64,000 nucleotides of DNA from Trematomus loennbergii (GCA_012861695.1 JAAOOA010000028.1:8472470-8536469); one strand, 5' to 3'. Positions 11,501 to 62,400 are shown, numbered from the stretch's first letter. Notes: a model not told the origin generated them from the sequence alone. Numbers and translations: made by a program.

Positions 11501-12470
11501 TTATGTATAAAAGACATCAAAAAGTGCATTTTGCATGATAGGTCCCCTTTAAGGTTGTTACTGCACAAAAACTTTTAACGGAGAAAATAATTAGCTAATA
11601 AAAATCAATAAAGAAATACCTGGCTGAATTTATTTAATTCTAAAATTCAATAAAAAGGTGTCTTTCCCGCCCAGTACATAATACATTGTTGTATCTTATA
11701 ATTATCTCCTAGAAAGCAAATAAGCGCAGTGCAAAACACATTTTTAAAGGGATCACTGTGTAATATTTGGTAGACTCTTTTCAGTGCTCTGTGTGTACTC
11801 TCAGTTTTTATCAGTGTTTTTTCATTAACCTTAAAATTATCCCCTTCAAAATCTACATCAGGATACACCATGACAAAAACAGAACCATTGATGCCCCAAG
11901 CCCTACACACTGTCCCTTTTTATATAAAATGTTTTAGGAAAATGTAATTGGAACTGGTATAAGCAATATTTGATAGTCAATTTCCCCGAACAGCACTTCA
12001 TATAAATGAAGCTAGAAAAATATAGCAAAACATCTTTCCTTTTTGATTCATTTTCAACTTGTTTCATTAGTTTACTGTAAGTTCTTCCACACATTTTCCA
12101 TCACCTTCTATAAATGCTGGGAAAATCTTTGGGTCAATTTTTGTCTCTCATCCTCTCCTTTCTGATCTCCAGGTGTGTGGTGGGTGATGACTGGTGGTAC
12201 TACGGGAACAGCTGTCAGCACAAGGGCTCAACCTCAGATAAAACCACCCTTGCACTTGCCTCTTCTCTGTCTGTACTGGGAGTAATGCTAGTGGTTACAG
12301 CAGTCAGTGTCATCTGTTTGAAGAAGAAGTATAAGAAACGCAGTAATGGCAACAGTGTTGTCATGGAAAACATGGGCGCCAATTCAAAAACTGTAGTGCA
12401 AGTCCCTCAACTTTCCATTGATAACTTTTTGAACAAAAGAAAATCACAAAAATGTAAGAGAAAAAAATGA
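5427..12470 (+). CDS. mep1b: mep1b: meprin A subunit beta (astacin metalloprotease), 14 exons
   Basis: Membrane-anchored zinc endopeptidase of the astacin family; meprin beta is known from gut and kidney brush border, where it sheds and processes surface proteins. Coding exons: 5427-5501, 5597-5613, 5719-5769, 5872-5915, 6007-6085, 6996-7113, 7268-7446, 7866-8084, 8251-8403, 9042-9256, 9364-9831, 9938-10114, 10405-10567, 12173-12470. About 751 residues, slightly longer than mammalian meprin beta. Order: signal peptide, propeptide, astacin domain with [11 protein letters not shown] zinc site and SMMHY Met-turn, MAM, MATH, Thr/Pro linker, EGF-like, membrane helix, basic tail. The beta rather than alpha call rests on DGGxDxDIFDIN, the DDWWY motif before the helix, and the absence of an inserted furin-site domain. 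Two oddities: exons 1-3 do not join in phase as read, and exon 10 has a one-base loss that would stop translation in the MAM domain. All other exon phases agree exactly. Confidence 0.95.
5597..5613 (+). CDS. mep1b: mep1b exon 2 (17-bp microexon, phase does not fit)
   Basis: A short exon between TTTGTTTAG and GTGAGT. With exon 1 ending in phase 0 and exon 3 needing one carried base, the length should be 16 or 19, not 17. One base too many in its A5 run would explain this. The exon itself may also be wrongly identified. Confidence 0.45.
5719..5769 (+). CDS. mep1b: mep1b exon 3: propeptide ([16 protein letters not shown])
   Basis: Encodes [17 protein letters not shown], closely matching the start of the meprin beta propeptide. 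Acceptor TTTCACAG, donor GTATGT. It carries one base into exon 4. Confidence 0.85.
5872..5915 (+). CDS. mep1b: mep1b exon 4: propeptide
   Basis: Encodes [15 protein letters not shown], the conserved propeptide stretch before the activation site. Ends in phase 0 at a GTATGT donor. Confidence 0.9.
6007..6085 (+). CDS. mep1b: mep1b exon 5: activation site and start of astacin domain
   Basis: Encodes [15 protein letters not shown], in which the arginine before NSI is the expected tryptic-type activation cleavage, followed by the first strand of the astacin domain ([10 protein letters not shown]). Confidence 0.93.
6996..7113 (+). CDS. mep1b: mep1b exon 6: astacin domain
   Basis: Encodes [18 protein letters not shown] followed by [19 protein letters not shown], including the first conserved astacin cysteine. 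Phase joins exon 7 through a split glycine codon. Confidence 0.95.
7268..7446 (+). CDS. mep1b: mep1b exon 7: catalytic zinc site
   Basis: Contains [19 protein letters not shown], the complete HExxHxxGxxH zinc-binding motif with catalytic glutamate, so the protease site is intact. Confidence 0.97.
7866..8084 (+). CDS. mep1b: mep1b exon 8: Met-turn and end of astacin domain
   Basis: Encodes [14 protein letters not shown] with the Met-turn (SMMHY) and the last astacin cysteine in LYNC. Acceptor TGATCCACAG, donor GTAAGA. Confidence 0.95.
8251..8403 (+). CDS. mep1b: mep1b exon 9: first half of MAM domain
   Basis: Encodes [15 protein letters not shown] and [17 protein letters not shown], the typical N-terminal half of a MAM adhesion/dimerisation domain. 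Phase fits both neighbours. Confidence 0.93.
9042..9256 (+). CDS. mep1b: mep1b exon 10: second half of MAM domain, with one-base frameshift
   Basis: Starts in frame ([28 protein letters not shown]). At about 9170-9175 the frame breaks and would hit TGA at 9185-9187. Shifting by one restores [18 protein letters not shown] up to the donor. The exon is 215 bp where phase requires 216, so one base is missing. Confidence 0.9.
9364..9831 (+). CDS. mep1b: mep1b exon 11: end of MAM and MATH (TRAF-like) domain
   Basis: A 468-bp exon, open throughout, encoding [20 protein letters not shown] (end of MAM), [13 protein letters not shown] (start of MATH) and [18 protein letters not shown]. Confidence 0.95.
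9938..10114 (+). CDS. mep1b: mep1b exon 12: end of MATH domain
   Basis: Encodes [13 protein letters not shown] and SRDFIKGEM, matching the conserved [10 protein letters not shown] and SREFIKGD stretches of meprins. Confidence 0.95.
10405..10567 (+). CDS. mep1b: mep1b exon 13: Thr/Pro linker and EGF-like domain
   Basis: A Thr/Pro/Gln-rich segment ([18 protein letters not shown], likely O-glycosylated) followed by [19 protein letters not shown], the start of the EGF-like domain. Confidence 0.93.
10851..11552. mobile_element. TTAA-flanked MITE-like element B in mep1b intron 13
   Basis: About 700 bp bounded by TTAA, with inverted tips (left AAAGGTCACCTATCATGC, right GCATGATAGGTCCCCTTT). Its right part is homologous, in inverse orientation, to the left part of element C at 24736: both carry the tip followed by a stretch ending near ACCCAAATCTCTAAAAA. 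It has no coding capacity. Confidence 0.8.
12173..12470 (+). CDS. mep1b: mep1b exon 14: membrane helix, cytoplasmic tail, stop
   Basis: Encodes [14 protein letters not shown], a membrane helix ([19 protein letters not shown]) and a stop-transfer KKKYKKR. About 49 residues follow the helix, ending in [11 protein letters not shown] before TGA. The tail is longer and more basic at its end than the short mammalian meprin beta tail. Confidence 0.93.
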
Positions 12471-12675
12471 TATTTTCAGTTCAATGATTATATTGATCAT
12501 TCATGTTCAATGCTTTTGATAAACCGCTTTGCATTTCTAGATGAAAGACTTTTAACTGCAGTGCTTAAAGGTAAAGCAATTCCATACTGTAGAGTAGATG
12601 ATCATACCACTATGTGAGATTGCCCTCTTCTGGTCATGCAATGTAAAAACACTCAAGCGAACCAAGATCTTTTCA

Positions 12676-12681
12676 AATAAA
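12676..12681 (+). terminator. mep1b: Candidate mep1b poly(A) signal AATAAA
   Basis: AATAAA about 206 bases past the mep1b stop codon, the first canonical hexamer downstream. Position and strand fit, but cleavage is not proven. Confidence 0.55.
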
Positions 12682-12785
12682 TTATTTTGAAATTCTAAAG
12701 TCTAATATGAATCTTTTCACATTTAACATAAACTCATAATTAAGACACATCCAAGACAGCATGACTTATATTCACAAATTTAAAA

Positions 12786-12791
12786 TTTATT
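12786..12791 (-). terminator. phlpp1: Candidate phlpp1 poly(A) signal (AATAAA on minus strand)
   Basis: Plus-strand TTTATT reads AATAAA on the minus strand, 1.3 kb past the phlpp1 stop. If used, the phlpp1 3' UTR spans about 12.77-14.11 kb. Other hexamers could be used instead. Confidence 0.4.
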
Positions 12792-12799
12792 ATACCAAA

Positions 12800-14109
12800 G
12801 ACAGGAACATCTGTGTGTCTCTTTTCCATGTGGATATATTTGTTTGTATTACTGAACTTGACACAGTCATGCCGGTGATAACAGTTACTGTAGGAGGGAG
12901 CTGGGACTAATATTATGTGTGAGAGACTGTGTTTGTGTGTTTTGTGTATGTATGTGCGTGCATGCAAGTGTGCATGCAACAATCTGTCTATTAGTGTTCA
13001 TTAGATACAGTGACGACTACAGGACATCACAATCAAACAAAGTGGAGCAAACCATGGCAACTTTGTGTAGTTATATTGCATGGAATGTTGGGTTTTTCTG
13101 ACCTGCAATTGCACATTAACATGTGTATGTGTGTGTCTGTGTGTGTTGTATTTGTGGGTCTACGCTGTAAGATAAAAAGAGGGGGTGACATCTCCATAAC
13201 AGCAAATTAGCAAATTCTTGGTGAACCTCACGTCCTCCTCACCACTAAAACCTTCACCGACATACAGGTACGTAGTTCCTTTTAAGTATCAGTATACAAC
13301 ATTTCTCTTATTTACAATCATTGGAAAAAAATCACCGTTCTCTCAGAGAAGATTAGTAAAAGTGACTGAGTCACCATAAAGAGTATGCAACTCCTAGGAG
13401 TTAGTATTTCACATTTCTACAAAAAATTTCTATGCCATTTTACAGACCAAGAGCCATGATTTACTGAAGAAATACAGTATTTTAAGTGCCCTATCTACAA
13501 CAGTTAAGTGTGGTATTACTGGTGTACCATTCAACAAAGTTCACTGATAATAAAAAGATTATGCGTCTCTGTTTTAAAAGGTTCTTTCAGCAACTTCACT
13601 GCTTTCACATTAAAAGATATGATAAGTTCTTACAAAACAAACAAACAAACCATGGAACTGTTATCCATATAAACAAGTGTTGTGGCGAGCTAATGCTATT
13701 GCAAAAAGACTAGTGTTGCAAACATACTCAGCTGGTCGTCTAATGTAAAAACAACGTTACACAGTCTTTGAGAAGGGCACAACTATGAACATCAAAAGCT
13801 GTGTCCACAGCCTTTCCAAAAGGGTTGAGTGTCATTAAAGGGATCATTTGCTTTTTAAACTCCACGAGTTGTTTGGGTAGAAGTGGGAGGGTCAGGTTAC
13901 AGTGCATGGATCTCCAATGATGTGGCTGTTTAAAAAAAAGAAGGCTATATAAAAAATTATATATATATATGCATTTTAGAGCCTCTTGAGGAAACTCATT
14001 TGTTTGTGTCCATGTTCGGTACATCAGACTGGTTAGGTCAATGGTACAGTAAGCTTCTGTGCATGCTGCAGCTGGGAGTGAGATGAGGCTGTAGTCGTGT
14101 TGTTGTTGT
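12800..14109 (-). other. phlpp1: Probable phlpp1 3' UTR
   Basis: AU-rich sequence directly after the phlpp1 stop codon, with no supported ORF. It holds a GT-rich patch near 12910-12980, an (AT)n run near 13960 and AAAC repeats near 13635. The UTR assignment is an inference from position and the candidate poly(A) signal. Confidence 0.45.
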
Positions 14110-54748
<40,639 letters not shown>

Positions 54749-55300
54749 TTCTGCCAATGAAAAGTCCCCCTCTCTAAATAAATAACGGTGCGCACTTGGT
54801 TACACCTACGTCTACATTTAAAAGCCGTAAAAAGCGTGCCCACCGTGGTAAATATCCGCCGACTGGTCGGTGTTGCTGACTTATTCCACTAGTAGTCATT
54901 CACTTCTTGCCTTCCTTTCTCCGTCGGAGTCTCCTCCGCTGCTCCAAACAAACATTTTACCGATGAAATTCGCTTGGAAGAGGCTGGGCGCGCGGGGACA
55001 GATCAGGGCGGAGACGTGACTGTGCGTCCCATTTGGACCGAAATACAGTGCTGGAATATGAAATGAACGTCGGCCGACCTCCTACGCAAATACTGACTGA
55101 TATATATTCATGAGGAGGACACAAGATGGGGTCGCTAACAACAACGCAGTGCATTGTGGGAAGTGTATTGAGCCAGAAAGCGCCCTGCTGTCGCCGCTGC
55201 AGGGAAGACATTATGTAATGACTTCATTTCCCATGAAGCTTTTCTTTAGTTTCAGTCAAGTGAGGCGGTGAACAGATGAGGGGCGTAAACATAGCTCGTA
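54749..55300 (-). promoter_or_regulatory. phlpp1: Probable phlpp1 promoter / 5' UTR region
   Basis: Directly upstream of the phlpp1 ATG the sequence becomes GC- and CpG-richer (for example the GGGCGCGCGGGGACAG region near 54985), with no TATA box. It contains a ZNF143-like motif at 55148-55165. The transcription start is not visible. Confidence 0.5.
55148..55165 (-). promoter_or_regulatory. ZNF143/SBS-like motif
   Basis: On the minus strand the sequence reads ACTTCCCACAATGCACTG, close to the CCCA..ATGCA core bound by ZNF143 at many vertebrate TATA-less promoters. It sits about 400 bp upstream of the phlpp1 start codon. The match is by eye and binding is inferred. Confidence 0.45.
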
Positions 55301-58300
55301 TAAAGTGTTTGGTGTGCAGCTTCCGAAGTGCGTCCTCTTATCTGCTGTAGTGTTATCTTGGTGTGAAGGAAGCTAAACTAGCATACCGCTAGTAGCCTGA
55401 TCAAGTTAAGCTACTTCATACGCTGCGGAAACGTATCAGCAGTCAACTGTTGCGTTGATCTCATTTATCTGTGTTAACATCCGTGAGAAGTTACACACAA
55501 TGGGTTGTTTATTCACTTTAATACAATTATGATGCATCGCAATGTGCAACATCGCTGTAGGTTTATTTATTTTACACTGGTGGTGACGAGGCAAATAACT
55601 TCAGCACCATCTCATCAGGACGCCATTTCACAAGGCCATACAGCCCCTCGGTGTACATGCTTTTATTCTATTGTGTTTCTCGCCATCTAGTGGAGCAAAC
55701 CGCAAAGCTTGACCTTTTTCCTATTGAGGACGCAACGACCCTGGTCTTTTTCAGGTCAATCTTTTCTAATTTAGTTTTAGCCAAAGGGGTAATAGCCTAC
55801 TATTATAAGACTTTCAAATCCAAAAATAATTCGTCAAATGCACACTGGCTTTGGTGCAAATGCTGCAACTTTTTCAGATACAGCTCTGAAAAGAATTAAG
55901 AGACCACTGCAGCATTATCAGCATGTATTGGACCCATTACATATTTTTCTTCCCAGTTCACATAATTGAAAGTGCTCATTTGAGATTGAAGAGGTTTTAT
56001 ATTTCTTGTAGCCTAATCATGGGGATGCAAAAAGTATACAGAAAGTGACACATTAAAGAATAAGTTTAGTTTTGCAAGGCTGTCTCAAACAATATTCACA
56101 TCCTCATATGCACTTATTTTGCTTGCTCATTACATTTAATTGAGTAGATGCTTTTTGTTGTACAAGGCAACTAACATTAAGTGCACTTAACCATGAATAT
56201 ACCAATGCAGAACAGCAACAATCTTGCAAGTTCATTAGCTTTAAATAAGCCAAACCATTTTAAGTACCAGTGAATTGGCTTTTTCTAATACACTTCAAAT
56301 TTACAATTGCGTGGATTGATTATTTTTTTCAATACAAACTTAACAATCGTTAGGCTATCCTATCCTCTGAAAGATGGTAATATGGAACATCAACTTTTTA
56401 TAATGTTAAAAGCAGAAACAGAAAGTGTCCTGCTGAACTGGTTAGATTAAAACATACAAGGTATATTTGTTAGTGTTACATTTGAGAGTCATGTTTTTTT
56501 TTTATATCTAAATGGCTGAGTAGTTTTTAAAAATGTGCCGCTTAGTTGCAGTGGGTAAAGTATCTGAGCTGGAATGTGTTTTATCAAGCTACCCAAACAT
56601 CTGAATACAGAATTTCATAAAGTACAGCAATAGAAAAGAATAGTAATAAAAGCCTTTGTTTAAGAATGGGGAATAGATCTCTGAACTACAGGGCAAGACA
56701 TTTGTGAAGCAAGCCTTATTGCAAATAGCTTGTGGAGAAATACATATAACATGTTTTGCAATAAGCTTAGATACAGAAGTGGTACAATTACTGTTTGGCA
56801 GGACTGGGCAGATTTTTCTAATCTAATAAAGTATCATGTGGACAGTGAAAATGCATTCAGAAATGGAATTTAATTGGCATGATGTATCCTTTACATGGTA
56901 TTCTGTATTTCAAAAATGAAAAAAAGAACACTTTCAAAGTCATTCAGTTGCTCCACAACATGTAAAAGGAAACAGATTATTGCTGAATTCATGTTCCTTG
57001 ATTCCAGCACAATGGAAAACCTCATAGCCTGGTGGCTAAGGTTGTTTTTTCTTAGAGCTGAAATGTCAACTGGAGTGTATTTGTGTAAATTCATTCCCGT
57101 TAATGCTCTATTGTTTTGAACCTATAAATGGAACATTTAAAAAAAAAAAAACATGATGCTGGAATCATACAGAAGCTGGTTCTAACACGGATATACCTCA
57201 TACTTCAAAGTCTCTAAGATAAGATGACCCAATGCAATTTAGATTAAAAAAATTGTTACATGAGAATTTCCTTTGTCCTGATTCTGAGGATAAACTGCTC
57301 CAAACCAAAAAAATATCATCCATTGTTTACATCAAACCATAAAGTGCAAAACAATTTTCATTTTCCCAGTTTCCAGGTTTTATCGGGTCATCTATCCATC
57401 AATGATGGAGACCTTGAAAATAAGGGAAAACACATTTGACTTTGAAGACACATACATTATAGAAGGAGGCCAACAGCCTTTCACTTCCACTACTTATCTT
57501 CATCTGACAAACTAGAATTTCATATTGCAACTTTAAAAGTAATACAGTAAAAAAAAAATCAGTATACATAAAGCTTATGAGCATTTCAATACTGGTGTAG
57601 GATCAGTGATCAGTTAACAAGAGCTTTAAAGTGAAGAGACAATATGGTCACAGATCAGATAACCAACAATAGTATACACACCTGGGCCCTGACCTTAAAA
57701 CAGTGACCATTGTAAAGCCAAACTCTTAACAGTGCAAAGAAGTTTGCAATAAAAATGTAAAAATCCTGAATCGATGAGTTCACCTGTATCTGTACTCTTG
57801 TTTTAAAATCGAAAGTGCATCATCGTTTTCAATTATAGACTTCAGTCTGAATCAAATCGTGTCCTAATGTGTTGGAAAGCTGTTAAAGATTCAGATTTCT
57901 TGGAGACTAAGTGAAGAAAAATGCAGAAAAAGGTTGTCCTGAATAAAGCCTTCCTGAAGTAAAGTATAAAAGAAAAGTGAAACCCTGAAGTGAGGTGTAG
58001 TGTATAAGCACAGTAAAAAATGGTAGGGAGTACACCTGTAGTTTAACCATTTCTCTACAAACAACGGATATTGCTTTGTCAAAAGCTTATAATGACATGA
58101 GTAGAAAAGTAAAGTGTATAACAATGCACATTATGAACAAAGAAAACTGCTTCAAACACAACAAATGTAAGTCATAATGTCGTGATCACCCAACTCTTGG
58201 TTATCTAGGACATGTAAAAACATGGAAATTAAATAATTTAGGTGCCTCTATCAAAAACAATTAAAAACTGAAAAAATAATATAAAAACGGATAATTGTGG

Positions 58301-59052
58301 CACTCACTGGAACCAGAATATATCTGCCAGTTGAAGTTTTTACAATAAATGAATAAGATTGTAACATGAATGAAACTTGGTCAAGCGTAATTCTTCTTTA
58401 AATGTAACTTTCTTTCTTCAGTATAAACAAAATGTACATTTGGAGAGAGTGGGGTCATTGCCCAAACTCTCAAATTCACAGTTAGCAATTAGATGACAAC
58501 ATTGTCGGTACATTGAGAATTGCACATATGAGGGAAGAACAGAAGTCATGACTACATAGTAATGACACCATGGGGACTGTAGGGGGTGCTAAAGCCTAAG
58601 AAAAGCAGAAAAAAGAAAATATTGCACATGATTCTAATTTTGGACCTCCCTCTCCCTCCTCTTCGTCTAAGCTGTTTACGAGTCCCAGCAGGTGCAGTGA
58701 AGATGGATCTCCTGCTGATGTAGTGAGCTCGGAACAATACAGCCTGCATCCTCGAAAAGAGTTGTCCATAAGGGCTGGAGGAGTCCAGACTGACAGCATA
58801 ATAAAGAAGAGGGAACAAATAACATCTCCACTGAGACAAGTCCACTGGTGTTATTGATGAACCAAGGTACGGTTGCCTCAGAAAATGGTGAAAGTGTCAA
58901 TCAATTGCAAACAAAAAGAGACCCGCTTTCCAAATGTCGCAGAACTGAGCGCCTGCCTGAGAGCGCAGCAGAGAGGGTGAAGAGACAGCCGGGCAATTTC
59001 CATAGAGGGGCAATGTGAATCAAATGGAGTCATTGTGTGCTACTACAGTGGA
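55301..59052. other. Spacer between the phlpp1 promoter and the phactr 3' end
   Basis: AT-rich, with no supported coding exon. The part nearest the phactr stop (up to 59266) is likely its 3' UTR, but the end of that UTR cannot be fixed. A transposon-tip fragment lies at 55879-55932. Confidence 0.55.
55879..55932. mobile_element. Tc1/mariner-like terminal fragment
   Basis: TACAGCTCTGAAAAGAATTA followed by AGAGACCACTGCAGCATTAT resembles the inverted-repeat tip of a Tc1-type element widespread in fish (recalled, not searched). No second tip or transposase is seen nearby, so it is probably a relic. Confidence 0.5.
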
Positions 59053-59121
59053 CGGAGTAGTGGGGGACTGCATCTTGCAGCGTAGTACGGAGTAGTGGGG
59101 TCTGCATCTTGCAGCGTAGTA
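59053..59121. repeat. 35-bp tandem duplication in probable phactr 3' UTR
   Basis: CGGAGTAGTGGGG followed by CTGCATCTTGCAGCGTAGTA occurs twice in a row, with a one-base length difference between copies. Confidence 0.85.
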
Positions 59122-59266
59122 CCGACTCAGTTTTGTGGGTCTTGAAAAAGGCATTTCAGAAGACATGGCCTTATTGTAGAAACGGGCACCATTTTACCGT
59201 CCAGCACTTAAGGTTCTCAGTGGAGGAGAGCGCCGGCATGGCGTTGCTCAAGACAGTGATGGTCTA

Positions 59267-59282
59267 CTATGGTCGGTGAAAC
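59267..59282 (-). CDS. phactr last coding exon (16 bp): RFHRP and stop
   Basis: After acceptor CTCTTTTAG, a split Arg codon is followed by FHRP and TAG. RFHRP is the invariant C terminus of PHACTR proteins, so this very short coding tail is secure. Confidence 0.9.
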
Positions 59283-62200
59283 CTAAAAGAGAAGCACAGA
59301 AAGTGTCAATATCATCACCGAAGCTGCATTGCACAGCCAATAGAAAAAGCTGCTGTGAAAAGCTGCTGTATACATTTAATTTCATGGTCACATAGTAATG
59401 AATATTAACCGTTACCTGGTTAAATGGCGACTTGACTCGTGCACCTCCATCTCATTGCTCTTGAAATCATTGAGTTCCTTTCGTATAGCTGCCTGCAGAG
59501 GGCAAACAAGAGGGACATTTGAGAAAAGCTGCAGAGGCTTAGTACACAAACTGCAGCCTCTAAGCCTTGACTACTTCCTTTTAGCATACTTCATGCATCA
59601 TTTACTCCCATCTTGAGGACATGAATTGAAATGATTCTGCTGAATTCTCCTCTCGCATCACAAGAGCCCTTAATTTACATCCAAGTAGCTGAACTTAATC
59701 CACAATGTGTCGCTGTTACTTGGGTTGTCATCTAGTGATTTAACACTATAATGAAGTGGTATACACAGAATAAAACACACATTGCAAAACCATTGAAATC
59801 GCATTTTTAGATTCGACCAATGCAAAGCTGTACAGTGTTTTAGGTGTAACGGGCTGTAAATCCGTGGAGCTCAAACATAATCCCCGGGTTATTTAAGACC
59901 CGATGTATGCACGTTAGGGTTAACATCACTTTAAATAAAAAAGACAAACATCTCTTTGCAGGGGCGGTTTTGAGCTTCTAACCAAAGCTGTTTCCCATTC
60001 ATAGTTATACACATTCACATTTGGGACAATACCCAGTGAATCATCGCCTTTAACAAGCACCACTGGAGCGGTGGAGGGCTGTGTGTCTTGCCCAAGGACA
60101 AGATGACGCCAAAGAGATACTCAAAGTGGCGATGAGTCAAATTCCCAGCAAATAAAAAAGCCAACATCTGCTCTAAAATGTTTAGTTGTGACAGCAACCC
60201 GGACCAGTGATGTCATTGCTTCTGCTATTCTGCCTTGAGGATGCTTCTGCGACACGAGAACAAAACAATGTATAAATCTGTGCTCGACGATAGAAGCAGG
60301 AAAATAAAAGTCAGCAGAGCTTCGCTGTGGCTAAGGGGTCCTAAGGCTCTGCCTGTCCGATTACTCTCTTATGTAAGGGGAGTTGTTGCATAATAAAACG
60401 CTGAATCCCTGTGATTTACACAAGAGCTCTTCAGGTGTGACCTGCCGTGTTCAGAACTGTGCATCATCAGAAACAAAAGAGGAAGCGTCGCTCATTAAAA
60501 GTCAGACGCAGGGGCTGCTGGGAAGTGTGCAGCAGGAGTGCTCCAGGGTGTTTACTCACAAAGGAAAAACAAACAGCTGAGGTGGAACTGGCCGTAACAA
60601 AAGCACAAGAACACATCCTGCTAACATTATTTCTCTCCTGCATTACGGGTTGCGTCATAAGAGGCACATGGGGGGGGAAGGGTAGCACGATTGAAGACAT
60701 TTGAAAGCAGGCAAGAAGGGATTTTTAGATTATTCAAAGATTATCTCTATTTTACTAAGTGTATGTGATACTGGCCTTGTCAGCTGCTGTGAGCCGGGTC
60801 CAGGGTTTATCTGCCCGCCTGTCGTAGTCCTGGGCATCGGACACGTCCACGTAGTCACTGAATCGGATGAGGATTTTGGCCTGTCTTAACTCCTCTACAG
60901 TGGGCCTTTGGCTTAGCTGGAAAGAGAGCAGAAAAAAAAGTTGGACAAAAATAAAACTAGGTAGAGTAATTCTATTCACTGTCCCGGTAGGCAGCTTCAC
61001 AGAATTTGCATTTAAATCCTTATAGAAAGATTACGAAAGAAGATTTGCCCATCCAGTATTCCTTAAGCAAATGTATCGTAGATGAGTTATATCATACTGC
61101 ACAGGTATTTAGGACATTTATTTTAAAAAATGGGCTTGTAAAAACCTTAAATTATCTGCATCAAAAACAAAATAACATTTACTAGACTAGCGTATCATAA
61201 ATACGCTAATCTGACATCAAAGCAGACAAATTGACCAATATATGCCCATCAAAGTGCCATATTGTCTAGTTAGGTTCGAAATAATTGATATTGTCAGATT
61301 TATATTTTAACTCCCCAATATGTGTTAAGGCCTCCAAAATTCTGTTTTGTTCATACAATACTAATAATGTATTTAGGTCCTAAAAACAAAAGTTAGTAAT
61401 GTATTTAAGTTCATAAATTGGTTTACATACTATAAATGCTTTATGTTCTAAAGATTCATATTTAGTTTGATGTACAGTACAGGGCTGGGCGTTTTGCATA
61501 AAACATATTTTGTTTAACACAGCATCATTGACTGATGCACACAATACAGTCCTCCGACAGCTGTTAGATTTTAGTTTTGAGCAGCATGTCTGCAGGTGAG
61601 CAGAAAGTGCTATAATCTAATTTAAAGTGATGGGAACATGCTCAACACCTCCCTGTGGGGTCCAAAGATTTGGCAGCCAACATGCTGAAGGGCCAAGGAC
61701 AACAAGGACATCAGGACATCAGCGTCTCCAGGGGAGGCCTGAGAGCTCGGTGCTGGGGCTCCAACAGACTAGATTCTTACTTCTCGCTACACATGAGTCA
61801 CGGCCAAAGTGTTTGTTTATCCTGGCCCACAATTTACCCCCTCCAGAAGCTTAAACATCAAATGTGGCTTTGCACCTTTGGAGCTATTTTAGACTCACCT
61901 TTCGTGTCAGCCTTCGTTTTATCTCCCTTTTCTCCTCGATTTCCTCTTGCTCATTGCGAGCTGCAAAAACATGAGGGGATGAAGGTTATTCTGCAAACGG
62001 TAGACTGTATAAGAAATATTTAGAAATGACTGGAAGAGAAACCAACACAACATTTGCATAATGTTGCTCATTAGATTCAAACTAAATTGGATAGTCTCAA
62101 GTTGTCCCAAGGCTTTTTGTTCCATGTTTCTGATCAAGTGATTAACCTATTGAAAAGTAAACATCTTTATTTTACAAGGGAAAGATTCAGATCACACTAA

Positions 62201-62400
62201 GTTTTTAGATCTTCCGTAAATGTATCCAGGTGTTGAAGGATACAGTGAATTCAACGTCAGCTAATTTGCACATTTTATTTTTCATAAAACTGTTCACAGT
62301 TATGAAGTGACTTCAGCAGCTTAGAGATATATTAAGACACTCACGTTTGAGGATGTTCCTCTGCTCCAGCTCATCCGCTGTGGGTCTTTGACTCAAGCGC
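59267..62400 (-). CDS. PHACTR-family phosphatase and actin regulator (phactr3/phactr1-like), C-terminal five exons
   Basis: PHACTR proteins bind G-actin through RPEL motifs and recruit PP1 through the C terminus. Five exons are seen: 62345-62400, 61899-61960, 60776-60916, 59416-59492, 59267-59282; the N-terminal exons lie beyond the right edge. Visible are two RPEL repeats ([18 protein letters not shown] and [16 protein letters not shown]), the RVxF-like PP1 motif LIRF within [31 protein letters not shown], and the C-terminal [16 protein letters not shown], rather than the LRFNEYV I recall from PHACTR2/4, and SNEMEVHxSS favour PHACTR3 or PHACTR1; the paralogue is not certain. Phases agree at all junctions. 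The junction between the third and fourth listed exons can be read with a GC or a GT donor. Confidence 0.9.
59416..59492 (-). CDS. phactr exon: C-terminal PP1-binding region
   Basis: 77 bp encoding [20 protein letters not shown] and SRHLT, conserved in all PHACTR proteins. Acceptor CTCTGCAG, or four bases later GGCAG. Confidence 0.92.
59493..60775 (-). other. phactr intron (alternative donor ends within its first bases)
   Basis: No coding signal. Several short low-quality frames and a G-run near 60670 are present. Confidence 0.7.
60776..60916 (-). CDS. phactr exon: last RPEL repeat and PP1-binding motif
   Basis: 141 bp encoding [20 protein letters not shown], then [19 protein letters not shown] and TRLTAADK. 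The end after AAG would use a GCCAGT donor. An alternative end four bases later (60772) uses GTATCA. Both keep the frame if the next acceptor is chosen to match. Confidence 0.9.
60917..61898 (-). other. phactr intron
   Basis: AT-rich, with no recognisable repeat or ORF apart from chance frames. Confidence 0.7.
61899..61960 (-). CDS. phactr exon: linker between RPEL repeats
   Basis: 62 bp encoding [20 protein letters not shown], the charged helix linking RPEL repeats. Ends in phase 0 at GTGAGT. Confidence 0.92.
62345..62400 (-). CDS. phactr exon: RPEL repeat
   Basis: 56 bp encoding [18 protein letters not shown], a full RPEL actin-binding motif. Acceptor CTCTAACCAG, donor GTGAGT. Confidence 0.9.
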
